A DNA stretch of 34,403 bases from Acidisphaera sp. S103 (GCF_009765975.1 NZ_LMUJ01000101.1:15246-49648), one strand, 5' to 3'. Numbered from the stretch's first letter, positions 15,878-24,639 are shown. The notes: generated from the sequence alone by a model not told the origin. Numbers and translations are program-made.

Positions 15878-16659
15878 GGGGGCGGTCGTCGCCGATGCGG
15901 GTCGGGGGCGGAGGCAACACGTGCGCAAAGCCCGATCGACAGCACTGGGAGTGACTCCACGAACACCCGCCGAGCATGCCGCCGCGGGTTCTGCATCAGG
16001 CGATAGAGGGCCTCGGCGTTCAGTTTGCGGAAGATCGACGGCGCGCGCCGTACCACGCCGGTGACGAAATGCAGGGAACTGCCGATGCACAGCGCGACGC
16101 CGGTCGCGCCGCCGCGGTCCAGCACGCGGCAGGCCACGGTCTCGGATTGCGGCGCGCCCACGGCCAGGAAGATGTAGCGTGCCGGATGGGCCAGGATGAA
16201 GTCGACGCAGCGCTCGATTTCAGCGGGATCGCGGTAGAATCCCATCGGTGGGTCGTAGCGGGCGATGTGGCGCATGCCGAATTGTGTGCGCAGCCGGCGT
16301 TCCACCTCATCGCTGGCGCCGATGATGGTCAGGGTGTCGTCCGACCGGATGTGGTGGTGGAACATGTAGGCGGTCAGATCGCTGCCGGCGGCGACTGCCA
16401 GCGGATCGCTGAATAGTCGCGTGGCGAGCATCCCAGCGATCTTGCTGTCGTTTAGCACGAGCCAGGCTCGGTCGTGCGGCGTGGTGAATAGCGAATTGAG
16501 CCGATGCGCGGCGACGATGTGTTGCGCGTTCGGCGTGGTCACGAAGGCGAACGGGGCCTGTGGCGGTCGCGCCGCAATGGACGCCGCGGCGTCCGCCAGG
16601 GTCAACGGTGTGAACGGGACGCCCAGGAACCACCGCACCGGGGGGCGGACATCCGTCAT
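15874..16659 (-). CDS. WecG/TagA/CpsF-family glycosyltransferase (GT26)
   Basis: This 261-residue protein belongs to GT26, which adds ManNAc-type or related sugars to a lipid-linked intermediate at the inner membrane face. Key stretches are VTTPNAQHIVAAHR (about 40-53), VLNDSKIAGM (about 67-76), GSDLTAYMF (about 92-100), TIIGASDEVERRL and FLAVGAPQSETVA (about 163-175). In Acetobacteraceae-type gene clusters a GT26 (as in GumM/AceR) completes the repeat unit. The ATG at 16659 overlaps the upstream stop as ATGA; an in-frame ATG at 16665 is an alternative. The stop overlaps the polymerase GTG. Confidence 0.88.
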   Translation of the reverse strand: MTDVRPPVRWFLGVPFTPLTLADAAASIAARPPQAPFAFVTTPNAQHIVAAHRLNSLFTTPHDRAWLVLNDSKIAGMLATRLFSDPLAVAAGSDLTAYMFHHHIRSDDTLTIIGASDEVERRLRTQFGMRHIARYDPPMGFYRDPAEIERCVDFILAHPARYIFLAVGAPQSETVACRVLDRGGATGVALCIGSSLHFVTGVVRRAPSIFRKLNAEALYRLMQNPRRHARRVFVESLPVLSIGLCARVASAPDPHRRRPPP

Positions 16660-18821
16660 ATCCATCGGTAGATCCAGGCCGGGACGTAGAATTTCCGTCC
16701 GACGAAGACGAACCCCAGGATGTTGCCACCGGCGGACAGGATCGTGTCGCGTAGCTGCGCCGCCGCCACGCCGCGGGTCTGTTCGGCGCGCACCACCATG
16801 ATGTTGGCATCCACCATGCGCGCGAACCGCAACATGATGTGGGCCGAGGACTCGGTGGACACCAGGATCAGCAGCACATCGTAGCGTTGCCGCATCTCAT
16901 CCAGCACCTGGCGCACGCCGGCGATGGAGCTGCGCGGATTGCCGAGGACCGATTGCGGCGCATCGAGGCTGACCCAAAGCTGCGGCTGGCTGGTGGCTGC
17001 GATCTTGACCGGAGCGGACGGGCTGGCGGCGACATCGACGGTCGCGTTCAGTATCTTGGCCTGGCCGTTGCCATCGCCCTGCAAATCCAGGATCAAGGTG
17101 CGCAAGCCATGGCCGCCGGCCATTTCCGCCGCGAGTGCCCGCGTCAAGCGCGCCTTGCCGTCGGCGTGGGCGACACCGACCACCTGCAGCGCCGCGACAC
17201 GGCGGCCATCAACGGTGGTGTCCTGCAACATCGCTGCGATGCCCGCGATATCGGGCTGGATGTCGGGCAGGGCGGTCTGCGGGCCGGCCAAGCTGAACTC
17301 GCCGAGGTCGAACAGCCCCAGTTCGCGCTCCGCCTCGTCGGGCATCAGGTAGACGTGCCGCAACAGGCTGGCCACCGCGATCGCTGCGAGACCGAGCAGC
17401 AGGCCCAGGAACACGCAGCCGAGGAAGTACGAAATCGCCAGGCTGTGGCCGATCACCGACGCCGTCGGCGGCTGCACCACCCGCAGGTTGGCGTTGCGCT
17501 GGTCGACGGTGCTCTCCTGGTAGGACACGTTGGGCTGTTGCTGCGACAGTTGGCGGAACACGCCCTCGGCGACGTCGCGGCTCAAGGTGAGGCTGTGCAA
17601 CTGGCCGTCGGCCTCGCGCAGTTGGTTCACCCGCTGGGCGGCCTGCTGGGACTGGGTGCGCAGTTCTACCAACTGGTCGTTCAGGGCTTTGTCTTCGACC
17701 TCCAGCGCCGCAAGGCGGTTGTTGAGCACGTCGATCGCCGGGTTGCGGATGTCGCGCTGGCTGAAATACAGCGCCTGGCCGTTGCCGGACATCTGCGCCT
17801 GCACGGTGCGTATCTTGGCGTCGAGTTCCTTCACCGCCGGCCATTCGGGGCTGTATTGCTGTACCAGATGGGTGCGTTCCTGCTGCAGCCGCACCAACGT
17901 GTTGCGAGCCTCGTCATTGCCGGTGTTGTTGGTGGTCTCGCGGAAGCTCAGCACCGTTGCCGGCTGGGTCGCCAAGTTGGCGCGCACAGCCGTGGTTTCG
18001 GCTTCCACGGCGACCCGGCGTTCGCGCACCTGGTTCTGCCGCTGCACGATGCCGTCCAGACGGTTGTCGGCCAGCACGATGTCCTGACCGATGTCCAGCA
18101 CATCGTAATCGGTCCGCAGCTTCTGGATCTGCCCGTTCAGGTCACCGATCTGGCGCTTGTAGCGGGCAAGTTGCTCATCGAGGAAGGAGCCATTGGCGTT
18201 GGTGTAGATCGTGCGGCGCTGTGCCAGATAGGCATCCAGCAGGGCCTGCACGGCACGAATGGCGACCTCGCGCTTGGGATTCGTGAAACTTATCTGCAGC
18301 ACGTTGCTGCCGGCCTCGGATTCGACCCGAAGATTGGCGCGGAACTCCTGAATGGCTGCACTCAACAGCGTGGATTCGGCACGGGGCGGCAGCAGCCCGA
18401 ACAGGCGAGAGGTGGTCAGCCCGGGGTACAGCTTGGTCGGACCGATCTGTTCGACGGCGGTGCGGATCACCTGGTCGGTCTGGATGATCTGGATTTCCGA
18501 CTGGACGATTTTCAGGCCGTCCACGGAAATCGTCGTCTGGCCCGTGCCGGCTTCGGGCAGCGTGGCCGATTCCGATCCGATGAACACCAGCAGCAGGCTG
18601 TTGGCGGTGAAATAGGTGTGTGCCAGCACGGCGCTGACCACGCCCGCCAGCACACCGGCGATCACGCAATAGCGCATCAACCGGCGGAAGTAGAACAGGT
18701 TCACCAGCATGTTGCGCAGGCTGAATCCGGCGTTCGGCTGTACGGCGGGGCCGTGGTCGGTCTGTGGAGGCAGATCGCCCGGCGGCGGCATCGCGGCTCG
18801 GGCGGGGTGCAGTTCGTTCAT
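16656..18821 (-). CDS. Wzz/BY-kinase-like chain-length protein with decayed kinase domain
   Basis: This 721-residue inner-membrane protein controls chain length and export. A first membrane helix (about 48-72) precedes a Wzz domain, then long coiled coils (about 205-430) with a GNVR-type segment, a second helix (about 462-487) and a C-terminal P-loop-like domain. In active tyrosine autokinases the Walker A reads GxxxGEGKT/S; here it is GVAHADGKARLT (from Gly549), lacking the glycine before GK and the Thr/Ser. Walker A' is LILDLQGD (Asp579). There is no C-terminal tyrosine cluster. It is probably a structural co-polymerase without kinase activity. Starts 24 bases after the small secreted protein. 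Confidence 0.87.
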   Translation of the reverse strand: MNELHPARAAMPPPGDLPPQTDHGPAVQPNAGFSLRNMLVNLFYFRRLMRYCVIAGVLAGVVSAVLAHTYFTANSLLLVFIGSESATLPEAGTGQTTISVDGLKIVQSEIQIIQTDQVIRTAVEQIGPTKLYPGLTTSRLFGLLPPRAESTLLSAAIQEFRANLRVESEAGSNVLQISFTNPKREVAIRAVQALLDAYLAQRRTIYTNANGSFLDEQLARYKRQIGDLNGQIQKLRTDYDVLDIGQDIVLADNRLDGIVQRQNQVRERRVAVEAETTAVRANLATQPATVLSFRETTNNTGNDEARNTLVRLQQERTHLVQQYSPEWPAVKELDAKIRTVQAQMSGNGQALYFSQRDIRNPAIDVLNNRLAALEVEDKALNDQLVELRTQSQQAAQRVNQLREADGQLHSLTLSRDVAEGVFRQLSQQQPNVSYQESTVDQRNANLRVVQPPTASVIGHSLAISYFLGCVFLGLLLGLAAIAVASLLRHVYLMPDEAERELGLFDLGEFSLAGPQTALPDIQPDIAGIAAMLQDTTVDGRRVAALQVVGVAHADGKARLTRALAAEMAGGHGLRTLILDLQGDGNGQAKILNATVDVAASPSAPVKIAATSQPQLWVSLDAPQSVLGNPRSSIAGVRQVLDEMRQRYDVLLILVSTESSAHIMLRFARMVDANIMVVRAEQTRGVAAAQLRDTILSAGGNILGFVFVGRKFYVPAWIYRWI

Positions 18822-18845
18822 GGCATGATCCGGCCGATCCGCATG

Positions 18846-19229
18846 TCAGGGACGGCAATCATAGGGCGGCCAGTCGCGCTGGCGCTGGTGCATGGTCAGG
18901 CGGATCACCCGCGTCTCTTCCCAGATGGTGTCCTCGGTATCCGGACACAGGTTGATGGCCGCGGCAATCGGGTTGCCGCGCCATCCCGGCGCCATGTTCA
19001 CCCGCACCTGGGCGATGCCGAGGTAGGAACTGGGCTGGCCCAGCCGCCAGTCGGGCGGCAGGCGTGCCGACAGGGATTGAAGCAGGCTGAACGGATCGGG
19101 CGCCGGCGGCCATACCGGCAACTCCTCCAGTGGACCCGCCGCGCCAAGCACGCCTGCCATCGCGACTGCGGGCGCACAGCGAAAGACCGCTGAAACGAAA
19201 CGTTTGACGGCGGGCGCGCACGATATCAT
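18846..19229 (-). CDS. Small secreted hypothetical protein, first gene of the wzz unit
   Basis: This 127-residue protein has an N-terminal signal-like stretch (MISCAPAVKRFVSAVFRCAPAVAMAGVLGAAG) in parts and a mature part with YLGIAQVRVNMAPGWRGN, INLCPDTEDTIWEET and a final DWPPYDCRP. It may be a periplasmic accessory of the export system, but I recognise no family. In-frame starts exist upstream: GTG at 19298 and ATG at 19289, the latter with GGAGGGA touching it. I chose 19229 because it gives the best signal peptide; the longer forms are possible. Coupled by a 24-base gap to the wzz-like gene. Confidence 0.55.
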   Translation of the reverse strand: MISCAPAVKRFVSAVFRCAPAVAMAGVLGAAGPLEELPVWPPAPDPFSLLQSLSARLPPDWRLGQPSSYLGIAQVRVNMAPGWRGNPIAAAINLCPDTEDTIWEETRVIRLTMHQRQRDWPPYDCRP

Positions 19230-19547
19230 TCCGTGAGGTTCGCACACGAAACTCCACGAGTCTGACGCAAACGCTTCACGATCCGACATTCCCTCCACTG
19301 AATCACATGCATTTTACCCTGATTGACGGTCGTCCGCACAAGAAAAAAAGAATGCCCTGTCACAACAGCAAAGCAATAGTTAAAAAAATGCTAATTTGTA
19401 TCGAAATTTCATGCTGACTCGTGAAAATACCCGAGTGCCCGTTGTCTTTTTTGTAGCAAACTGTCCGTTCGGCATTTTTTGCATCTCCTTCCGATATAGA
19501 ATTCCTTATAACTCATGGCTCTGACCAACTGGGAGTGACGCGACAAG
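19230..19547. promoter_or_regulatory. AT-rich divergent promoter region between the two export units
   Basis: About 230 bases (19300-19530) are much richer in A and T than the genes around. Candidate -10 elements are TAAAAT on the - strand (19311-19316) and TATAGA (19495-19500) or TATAAC (19507-19512) on the + strand, none with a good -35. ATGCATTTT at 19307-19315 is also present in the AT-rich block before the phosphotransferase promoter (11923-11931), suggesting shared regulation. GGGAG (19531-19535) may be the ribosome binding site of the flippase. Confidence 0.45.
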
Positions 19548-20867
19548 GTGCGGGCGATCGTCGAGCGGCTGATGTCGCGCACGCTGCTGGGATATTTCGC
19601 CGCGCTGGCCACACGCGGTGTGGAAGTCATCGGCAAATTCGGCCTGTACTTCCTGGCCGCGCGCTTGATGGGCGGCCACGATTCCGGCCTGTTCTTCCTG
19701 TGCCTGAGCTGGGTGAACCTCGCCTCGACCGGCGCGCGCCTGGGGCTGGAACGGGCCATAGCGCGCCATATCGCCGCCGAACTGGCGGTGGGACATGGCC
19801 GTGCCGCACGCCAGGCCTTGCTCACCGGCGTCGGCTGGATCGCGCTGGCGAGTGTCGTCGCGGCGCTGCTGACGTTTGTACTGGCCGGGCCGGCGGCGGA
19901 GTCGATCTATCATCAGCCCGACCTGGTGGCGCCGCTGCGCTTCGCCGCCTTGATCCTGCCGTCGCAAACGCTGGCGTTCACCATCGGCTTCGCCTTGATC
20001 GGCATGAACCGAGCGGTGCTGGCGCAGGTGATGCAGAGTGCGTTGCCGCCGGCGCTGTCGCTGGTTGCCCTCGTAGCGGGCCTGCATCGGCTGGATACGG
20101 TGCTGATCGTCTACGCTTGTTCCTACGCCGCCTGCTGCTGCCTGGGCGGCGCGTTCATCCTGCGGGACTGGCGCGGTGTGCTGGTCGACCGGCCGCAGGC
20201 CGCGGCAACACCGCCGGAGCCATTGCCGCCGTTATGGACCACCGCTCGGCCGCTTTTCGTGGTCGAGCTGGTGCAGGTGTCGCTGCTCTCGCTGCCGGTG
20301 CTCGCGCTGGGCGCCTTCGCCGATCCGGTGGCAGTCAGCGCGTTCAGTATCGTCAGTCGTATGACCATGATGATCAACACTATCCTGGTCAGCATCGCCA
20401 CGATCGCCAGCCCGGCCTTCGCCCGGTATCACCGTCGCGGCGAATACGCTCAGTTACGGCATACGGCGAACCAGGCGCGGTTGCTGGCGATGGGGGTGTG
20501 CCTGCCGATCATCGCGGTGATGGTGATTTTCCCGCACACGCTGCTGCTGCTGTTGGGTCGTGATTTCGCGTCCCATGCCGCCGTGGCAGCGATGATCGTG
20601 CTGTGTGCGGGCCAGTTGGTGAATGTGTTGCTGCCCACCGAGGACATGATGCTGACTATGACCGGCCATGGGCGCACCTTGCGAGCACTGAACCTGCAAC
20701 AGATCGTCGTGTGCTGCGTGCTGGGCGCGGTGCTGATCCCGCTGTTCGGGCTGATGGGCGCGGCGGTATTGAGCGCCATTGTCCTGATCCAGGGCCGGGT
20801 CAGCTTCGCCCTGGCGGTACGGCGTGTGCTGCCTGAATTGTCGGCACCGGGAACGATAGCGGCATGA
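19548..20867 (+). CDS. Wzx-type polysaccharide flippase (MATE/MOP superfamily)
   Basis: This 439-residue membrane protein has about 12 helices and the opening typical of Wzx-like proteins: a helix with ARG-type residues (LATRGVEVIGKFGLYFLAARLMG), then SGLFFLCLSWV. It moves undecaprenyl-linked repeat units across the inner membrane. Later segments such as VVELVQVSLLSLPVLALGAF and VSAFSIVSRMTMMINTILV fit the pseudo-repeat of the MOP fold. The GTG at 19548 is used; an in-frame ATG at 19572 would remove eight residues. The end overlaps the GMC oxidoreductase start as ATGA, so the two are probably coupled. Confidence 0.85.
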   Translation: MRAIVERLMSRTLLGYFAALATRGVEVIGKFGLYFLAARLMGGHDSGLFFLCLSWVNLASTGARLGLERAIARHIAAELAVGHGRAARQALLTGVGWIALASVVAALLTFVLAGPAAESIYHQPDLVAPLRFAALILPSQTLAFTIGFALIGMNRAVLAQVMQSALPPALSLVALVAGLHRLDTVLIVYACSYAACCCLGGAFILRDWRGVLVDRPQAAATPPEPLPPLWTTARPLFVVELVQVSLLSLPVLALGAFADPVAVSAFSIVSRMTMMINTILVSIATIASPAFARYHRRGEYAQLRHTANQARLLAMGVCLPIIAVMVIFPHTLLLLLGRDFASHAAVAAMIVLCAGQLVNVLLPTEDMMLTMTGHGRTLRALNLQQIVVCCVLGAVLIPLFGLMGAAVLSAIVLIQGRVSFALAVRRVLPELSAPGTIAA

Positions 20868-22498
20868 TCACGACCGGCATCGAGGGATTGCAGGACGCGG
20901 AGTGGGATATCTGCGTCGTTGGTGCCGGACCGGTCGGCATATCGCTTTCGCTGGAGCTGGTTCGGCTTGGTCTGTCCGTCCTGCTGTTGGAGTCCGGTGC
21001 CGTGGGGCCGACCGCGGCGGCCCAGCGTTTGGGGGACGCGGATATCGCGGTGCCCAAATATCACGTGCCGATGGACATTGCCGTGCAGCGTGGGCTTGGC
21101 GGCACCTCCAATCTGTGGGGCGGCCGCTGCGTGCCGATGGACGCGATGGATTTCGAAGCTCGTCCGGCGGTTCCCGGCGCCGTCTGGCCGATCGCTTTTG
21201 GGGATGTCGAGCCGTATTTTGCGAATGCCTGCAACTATCTCGGCTGTGGTCCGCCGGTATTCGAACTGCCGGTGGAAGACCTGCGGATCGACGATCCGGA
21301 TTTTCGTTTCGAACGATTGGAACGCTGGAGCCAGCAGCCTCGCCTGGGCAAGACCTACGCAAACCGGATGCGGGCGGAACCAAATATCGACCTTCGTCTG
21401 ACTGCAACGGTGGTGGAGCTGGCGTTCCTGCCCGACGGCCGCGTCGATACGATCCTGGTGCGTGACGCGGCGGGCGGAGCGGCGCGCGTACGGGTAAAGC
21501 GTATGGTGTTGGCCGCGGGCGGGCTGGAAAACACACGGCTGCTACTGGCGGCTCGGCAGGATACCCCCGATCGTTTCGGTGGTCAGGACGGGCCGCTTGG
21601 CCGCTACTATATGGGCCATCTCTACGGTTCGTCGGCCGAAATGGTGATCGCGCCGGCGCTGGATCGGGGGATCGACTATTTCCGCGACCCGCATGGCTAT
21701 TACGTCCGGCGCCGATTCACGCCGAGTCCCGATCTGCAACGCCGAGCGGGGTTGAGCAACGTGTCGCTGTGGCCGGATTATCCGGTGATTTATGATGCTC
21801 GGCATCGCGACGGCATTCTTTCGTTCGCGTATCTGGCGCTGTCCGTGCCGTGGATCGGCCGGCGGATCGTCGTGGAATCGATCAGGCGAAACTATGTGGG
21901 ACCCAATCCGGTGCGCCGGTTGCCGCATATCGGCAACGTGCTGCGGGCCGCGCCGCAGACGAGCATGTTCATTCCCAGTTTTCTGTATCACCGTTATCTT
22001 GCGCGGCCACGCATGCCTGGGTTTTTCCAACGCAATGCCGCGCGACGCTATGCCGTGCGCTTCCACGCCGAACATCTCCCGGACCCTGAATCGCGCGCGG
22101 TGCTGACGCGGCAGCGCGATGCGCTTGGCCTGCCGCGGCTGGCGATCGACCTACGCTACACGGAAACGGATGCCGAACCGCTGATACGAGCGCACGACTG
22201 CTTCGGCGACTGGCTGGCCCGCACCGGGCTCGGCAGCATGGAATGGGCAGTGCCGCCGGAGCGCCGCGCCGCGCATATCATCGAGCAATGCTATGACGGC
22301 CATCACCAGATCGGTCTGACCCGCATGGCCGCCACGGAACGGGATGGCGTGGTCGACGCCGACTGCCGTGTGTTCGGCGCCGCCAATTTGTTCGTCGCCG
22401 GCAGCTCGGTTTTTCCGACCTCGAGCGCCGCGAATCCGACCCTTACCGCGGTGGCGCTGGCATTGCGCCTCGCCAGTTTGCTCGCATCTGCGGCCTGA
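20864..22498 (+). CDS. FAD-dependent GMC-type oxidoreductase
   Basis: This 544-residue flavoenzyme has the FAD-binding GxGxxG at 20-25 (VVGAGPVG) with Glu43 at the end of strand 2, GLGGTSNLWGGRCVPMD (about 75-91), LAAGGLENTRLLL (about 215-227), and the C-terminal GMC pattern with HHQIGLTRM (His about 485) and GSSVFPTSSAANPTLTAVALALRLA. It has no signal peptide, so it should act in the cytoplasm, on an alcohol or sugar substrate that is unknown. The family includes sugar and alcohol oxidases or dehydrogenases. It sits between flippase and Wza with a 4-base overlap, so it likely belongs to polysaccharide synthesis, perhaps oxidising a sugar. Confidence 0.85.
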   Translation: MITTGIEGLQDAEWDICVVGAGPVGISLSLELVRLGLSVLLLESGAVGPTAAAQRLGDADIAVPKYHVPMDIAVQRGLGGTSNLWGGRCVPMDAMDFEARPAVPGAVWPIAFGDVEPYFANACNYLGCGPPVFELPVEDLRIDDPDFRFERLERWSQQPRLGKTYANRMRAEPNIDLRLTATVVELAFLPDGRVDTILVRDAAGGAARVRVKRMVLAAGGLENTRLLLAARQDTPDRFGGQDGPLGRYYMGHLYGSSAEMVIAPALDRGIDYFRDPHGYYVRRRFTPSPDLQRRAGLSNVSLWPDYPVIYDARHRDGILSFAYLALSVPWIGRRIVVESIRRNYVGPNPVRRLPHIGNVLRAAPQTSMFIPSFLYHRYLARPRMPGFFQRNAARRYAVRFHAEHLPDPESRAVLTRQRDALGLPRLAIDLRYTETDAEPLIRAHDCFGDWLARTGLGSMEWAVPPERRAAHIIEQCYDGHHQIGLTRMAATERDGVVDADCRVFGAANLFVAGSSVFPTSSAANPTLTAVALALRLASLLASAA

Positions 22499-22518
22499 TC
22501 CGGAAAGGAATGGGAAGA

Positions 22519-23268
22519 ATGACAACGACCTTGCTGACCCGGTTTCTGCTTGGATCGTTCCGGTTCGGCATGCTCCTGACGCTGGAAGCCTGTGCCGCCA
22601 CGGCGAATCTGCCGCCGGCGCCTGCCGAACCCAATCCAGCCGACACGTTCTATGTGACCCCAGCCTACCGGATCCGAGTGGGCGACACGCTGGACATCCG
22701 TTTGCCGCTGAATCCGGAAATGAATGATGATGTGACCGTCCGTGCCGATGGGCATATCTCTACCCGGCTGGTCATGGACATGGATGCGGCCAACAAGACC
22801 GTGCCCCAACTGGCACGCGATCTGGCCGCTGCCTATTCCACCGATCTCCGCAACCCCCGGATTTCCGTGATCGTGAAATCCTCGGCACCCACCGAGATCT
22901 TTGTCGCGGGAGAGGTGGGTACGCCGGGCGAATATTCCAGCCCCGGCACGGCGCCGACACTGTCGCAAGCCCTGGCGCGCGCGGGCGGCGTGAAAATGAG
23001 CGGCGATGAGGATCGGGTGTTCATCATCCGCCGCCGCGCCAATGATACGCCGGAGTTCCTTTCCACGCGCTTCCAGGACATCGTGCGTGTGCATGACGCC
23101 TCGGCTGATATCAGGCTGGCGCCGTTCGATGTCGTCTACGTGCCCCGTACCGGTATCGGCGAAGTGTACAAGTGGTACAATCAGCATATCCAGCAATTCG
23201 CCAATCCAACTTTCAATTTCAGCTACTTCCTGAATCCTTCCAACGCGGCGGAAGCCGTCACGCATTAG
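22519..23268 (+). CDS. Wza-like outer-membrane polysaccharide export lipoprotein
   Basis: This 249-residue protein has a signal peptide ending in a lipobox (LEAC, Cys25). The mature part holds a Poly_export domain (YRIRVGDTLDIRLPLNPEMN, DGHISTRLV, VPQLARDLAAAY, PRISVIVK) and a SLBB domain (IFVAGEVGTPGEYSSPG, LSQALARAGGVKMSGD). It forms the outer-membrane export channel. The ATG at 22519 has AGGA at a good distance (22506-22509); an ATG at 22510 would add three residues but sits too close to that site. It is short compared with E. coli Wza, as usual for this group. Its last 11 bases overlap the remnant on the other strand. Confidence 0.9.
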   Translation: MTTTLLTRFLLGSFRFGMLLTLEACAATANLPPAPAEPNPADTFYVTPAYRIRVGDTLDIRLPLNPEMNDDVTVRADGHISTRLVMDMDAANKTVPQLARDLAAAYSTDLRNPRISVIVKSSAPTEIFVAGEVGTPGEYSSPGTAPTLSQALARAGGVKMSGDEDRVFIIRRRANDTPEFLSTRFQDIVRVHDASADIRLAPFDVVYVPRTGIGEVYKWYNQHIQQFANPTFNFSYFLNPSNAAEAVTH

Positions 23269-23626
23269 CGGGTCGTGGGGCGCTGCCCAGCTTCTTGGGA
23301 AAGCCTTGCGCCCAGCCGCGCGCGATCGCGGCATCGTTATCGACGAAGATATAGGGGCAGTAGTTGACCGGCGTGCCGTCGAAGACCGCCTCGACCAGGG
23401 CGAAGGCCTCGCGGTACTGGTAGCGCGCCGGGTCGGTCAGTTCGTCATTGGAGCCGGTGAACTGCCAGTCGAGGAACCAGAAGAAGACGCGGCCGGCGGA
23501 TTTTTCATCGGGGGCGAGCCCCGGAGGCAGGAGTGCCGCGATCGCGGCGGGGTCCGCCCAGTATTCTATGGCGATGCAATCGCTGGAATAGTGCCATGGT
23601 GGCAGCGTCGCCAGCGCCGACTTTCC
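23258..23626 (-). pseudogene. Acetoacetate-decarboxylase-like fragment, copy 1
   Basis: On the - strand this frame reads ALATLPPWHYSSDCIAIEYW, then ADPAAIAALLPPGLAPDE, VFFWFLDWQFTGSNDE, YQYREAFALVEAVF and WAQGFPKKLGS before stopping. This is the first half of the acetoacetate decarboxylase (ADC) family, including the conserved GFPKK. An in-frame TAG lies just before it (23627-23629), there is no start codon, and the second half is missing because the end of the wza-like gene begins there. It is a truncated remnant marking the right boundary of the polysaccharide genes. Confidence 0.75.
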
Positions 23627-23721
23627 CTATGGCGTGACAGGAACGGAAAACGCTTTGAGCATCGTCGTGTGTCCTCGTTTCTGGAACGATTTAGAATTCG
23701 AAGGAACGGGTCCGGCCGCAT

Positions 23722-24267
23722 CTACGCATGAGCAATGGATCCCGCGTTGCGCAATATTTGCACCGACGGGTCCGCAACCGGCGCCGGTGACCACCGCCGA
23801 CGCGATATGTTCGGGGGCAACCCGGTCGACCGCCGAAATATCCTGCTGAAGTGTGCCTGATCGCAGAAGCCACAGTCTTGCGCGATATGTGCAAGTGGTC
23901 GATTGGTGGCCAGCATCAGTTCCTGCGCCCGTGCCACGCGCTTCTGGGTTAGATAGGCGTGCGGCGACTCACCCATGTTGTGCCTGAACGCCGCCGCGAA
24001 GTAACTGGCACTCAAACGGCAGACAGCGGCCAATGCACTGATTTTGATCGTGCCGTGCAGGTTCCGCTCGATATAACGTTCCACAGTAGTAATCTGCCAC
24101 GACGTGAGGCCGCTTCGGCTTGAAGGCACGAGCGGAGGGCGGTCCACCGCCGCGAGCCGGGCGTAGTCCGACCGTAACAATGTGGTCGCCTGCGTGATGT
24201 GGGATTGCGCCGCCGCACCATCGGACGCCAGTGCCTTATCCGCATCCGCAAGCAACCGGATGATCAC
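23722..24267 (-). CDS. Short AraC-family transcriptional regulator
   Basis: This 181-residue protein is mostly an AraC-type DNA-binding domain (about 55-160): VERYIERNLHGTIKISALAAVCRLSASYFAAAFR is the first helix-turn-helix region, and ATNRPLAHIAQDCGFCDQAHFSRIFRRSTG the second with its conserved linker. The first 50 residues are a short helical part (MIIRLLADADKALASDGAAAQ) rather than a sensor domain. The GTG at 24267 is the only reasonable start, as a stop lies upstream in frame. It lies between two broken ADC-like copies, so its original target may be gone. Confidence 0.82.
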   Translation of the reverse strand: MIIRLLADADKALASDGAAAQSHITQATTLLRSDYARLAAVDRPPLVPSSRSGLTSWQITTVERYIERNLHGTIKISALAAVCRLSASYFAAAFRHNMGESPHAYLTQKRVARAQELMLATNRPLAHIAQDCGFCDQAHFSRIFRRSTGLPPNISRRRWSPAPVADPSVQILRNAGSIAHA

Positions 24268-24637
24268 TGCGACAACAGGTTCGAGAATGGGGGGGCTGCC
24301 CGGTCGTGAGCCGGGGAGAGTACCGGAACATCGTCGCTAGGCGATTGAAAACCGTGGCCGGATCCTCAGCCTTTTCCTCGATCTGGATCCGCGCGGCCGT
24401 CAGTCGCTCGCGGTGGGGCGCGACGTTCGCGCCAGGATCGGTCCAATATTCCATAGCGATGCAATCGCTTGAATAGTGCGGTGACGGCAGCGTTGCCACG
24501 GCAGGCTTTCCCTGTGGGCTGATTCCGACGTCCCGCACTTCAAGATCTCCGGCCTCGGGTCGCAGAGAAACGGCGAACGCCCCGATCGGCCCCTCCGTGC
24601 GTCGCCATGAACGAATTTGACTAAGGATGCCGGCCAT
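24236..24637 (-). pseudogene. Acetoacetate-decarboxylase-like fragment, copy 2
   Basis: The frame starts at ATG 24637 (MAGILSQIRSWRR), includes VRDVGISPQGKPAVATLPSPHYSSDC and IAMEYWTDPG, then loses similarity and ends at 24236, inside the 5' end of the AraC gene. The stretch from GKPAVATL to EYWTDP (about 24440-24525) matches copy 1 at both protein and DNA level, with about three quarters of the bases the same by eye. It is an ADC-like N-terminal fragment joined to unrelated sequence. A new function for the chimeric frame cannot be excluded. Confidence 0.6.
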
Positions 24638-24639
24638 CC

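Noticed and set aside
16839..19193. Very long open frame (784 codons) on the + strand opposite the wzz-like gene
   Set aside because: It is an antisense frame left open by high GC content; its translation is rich in His, Gln and Arg with no domain, while the - strand frame is a clear Wzz protein.
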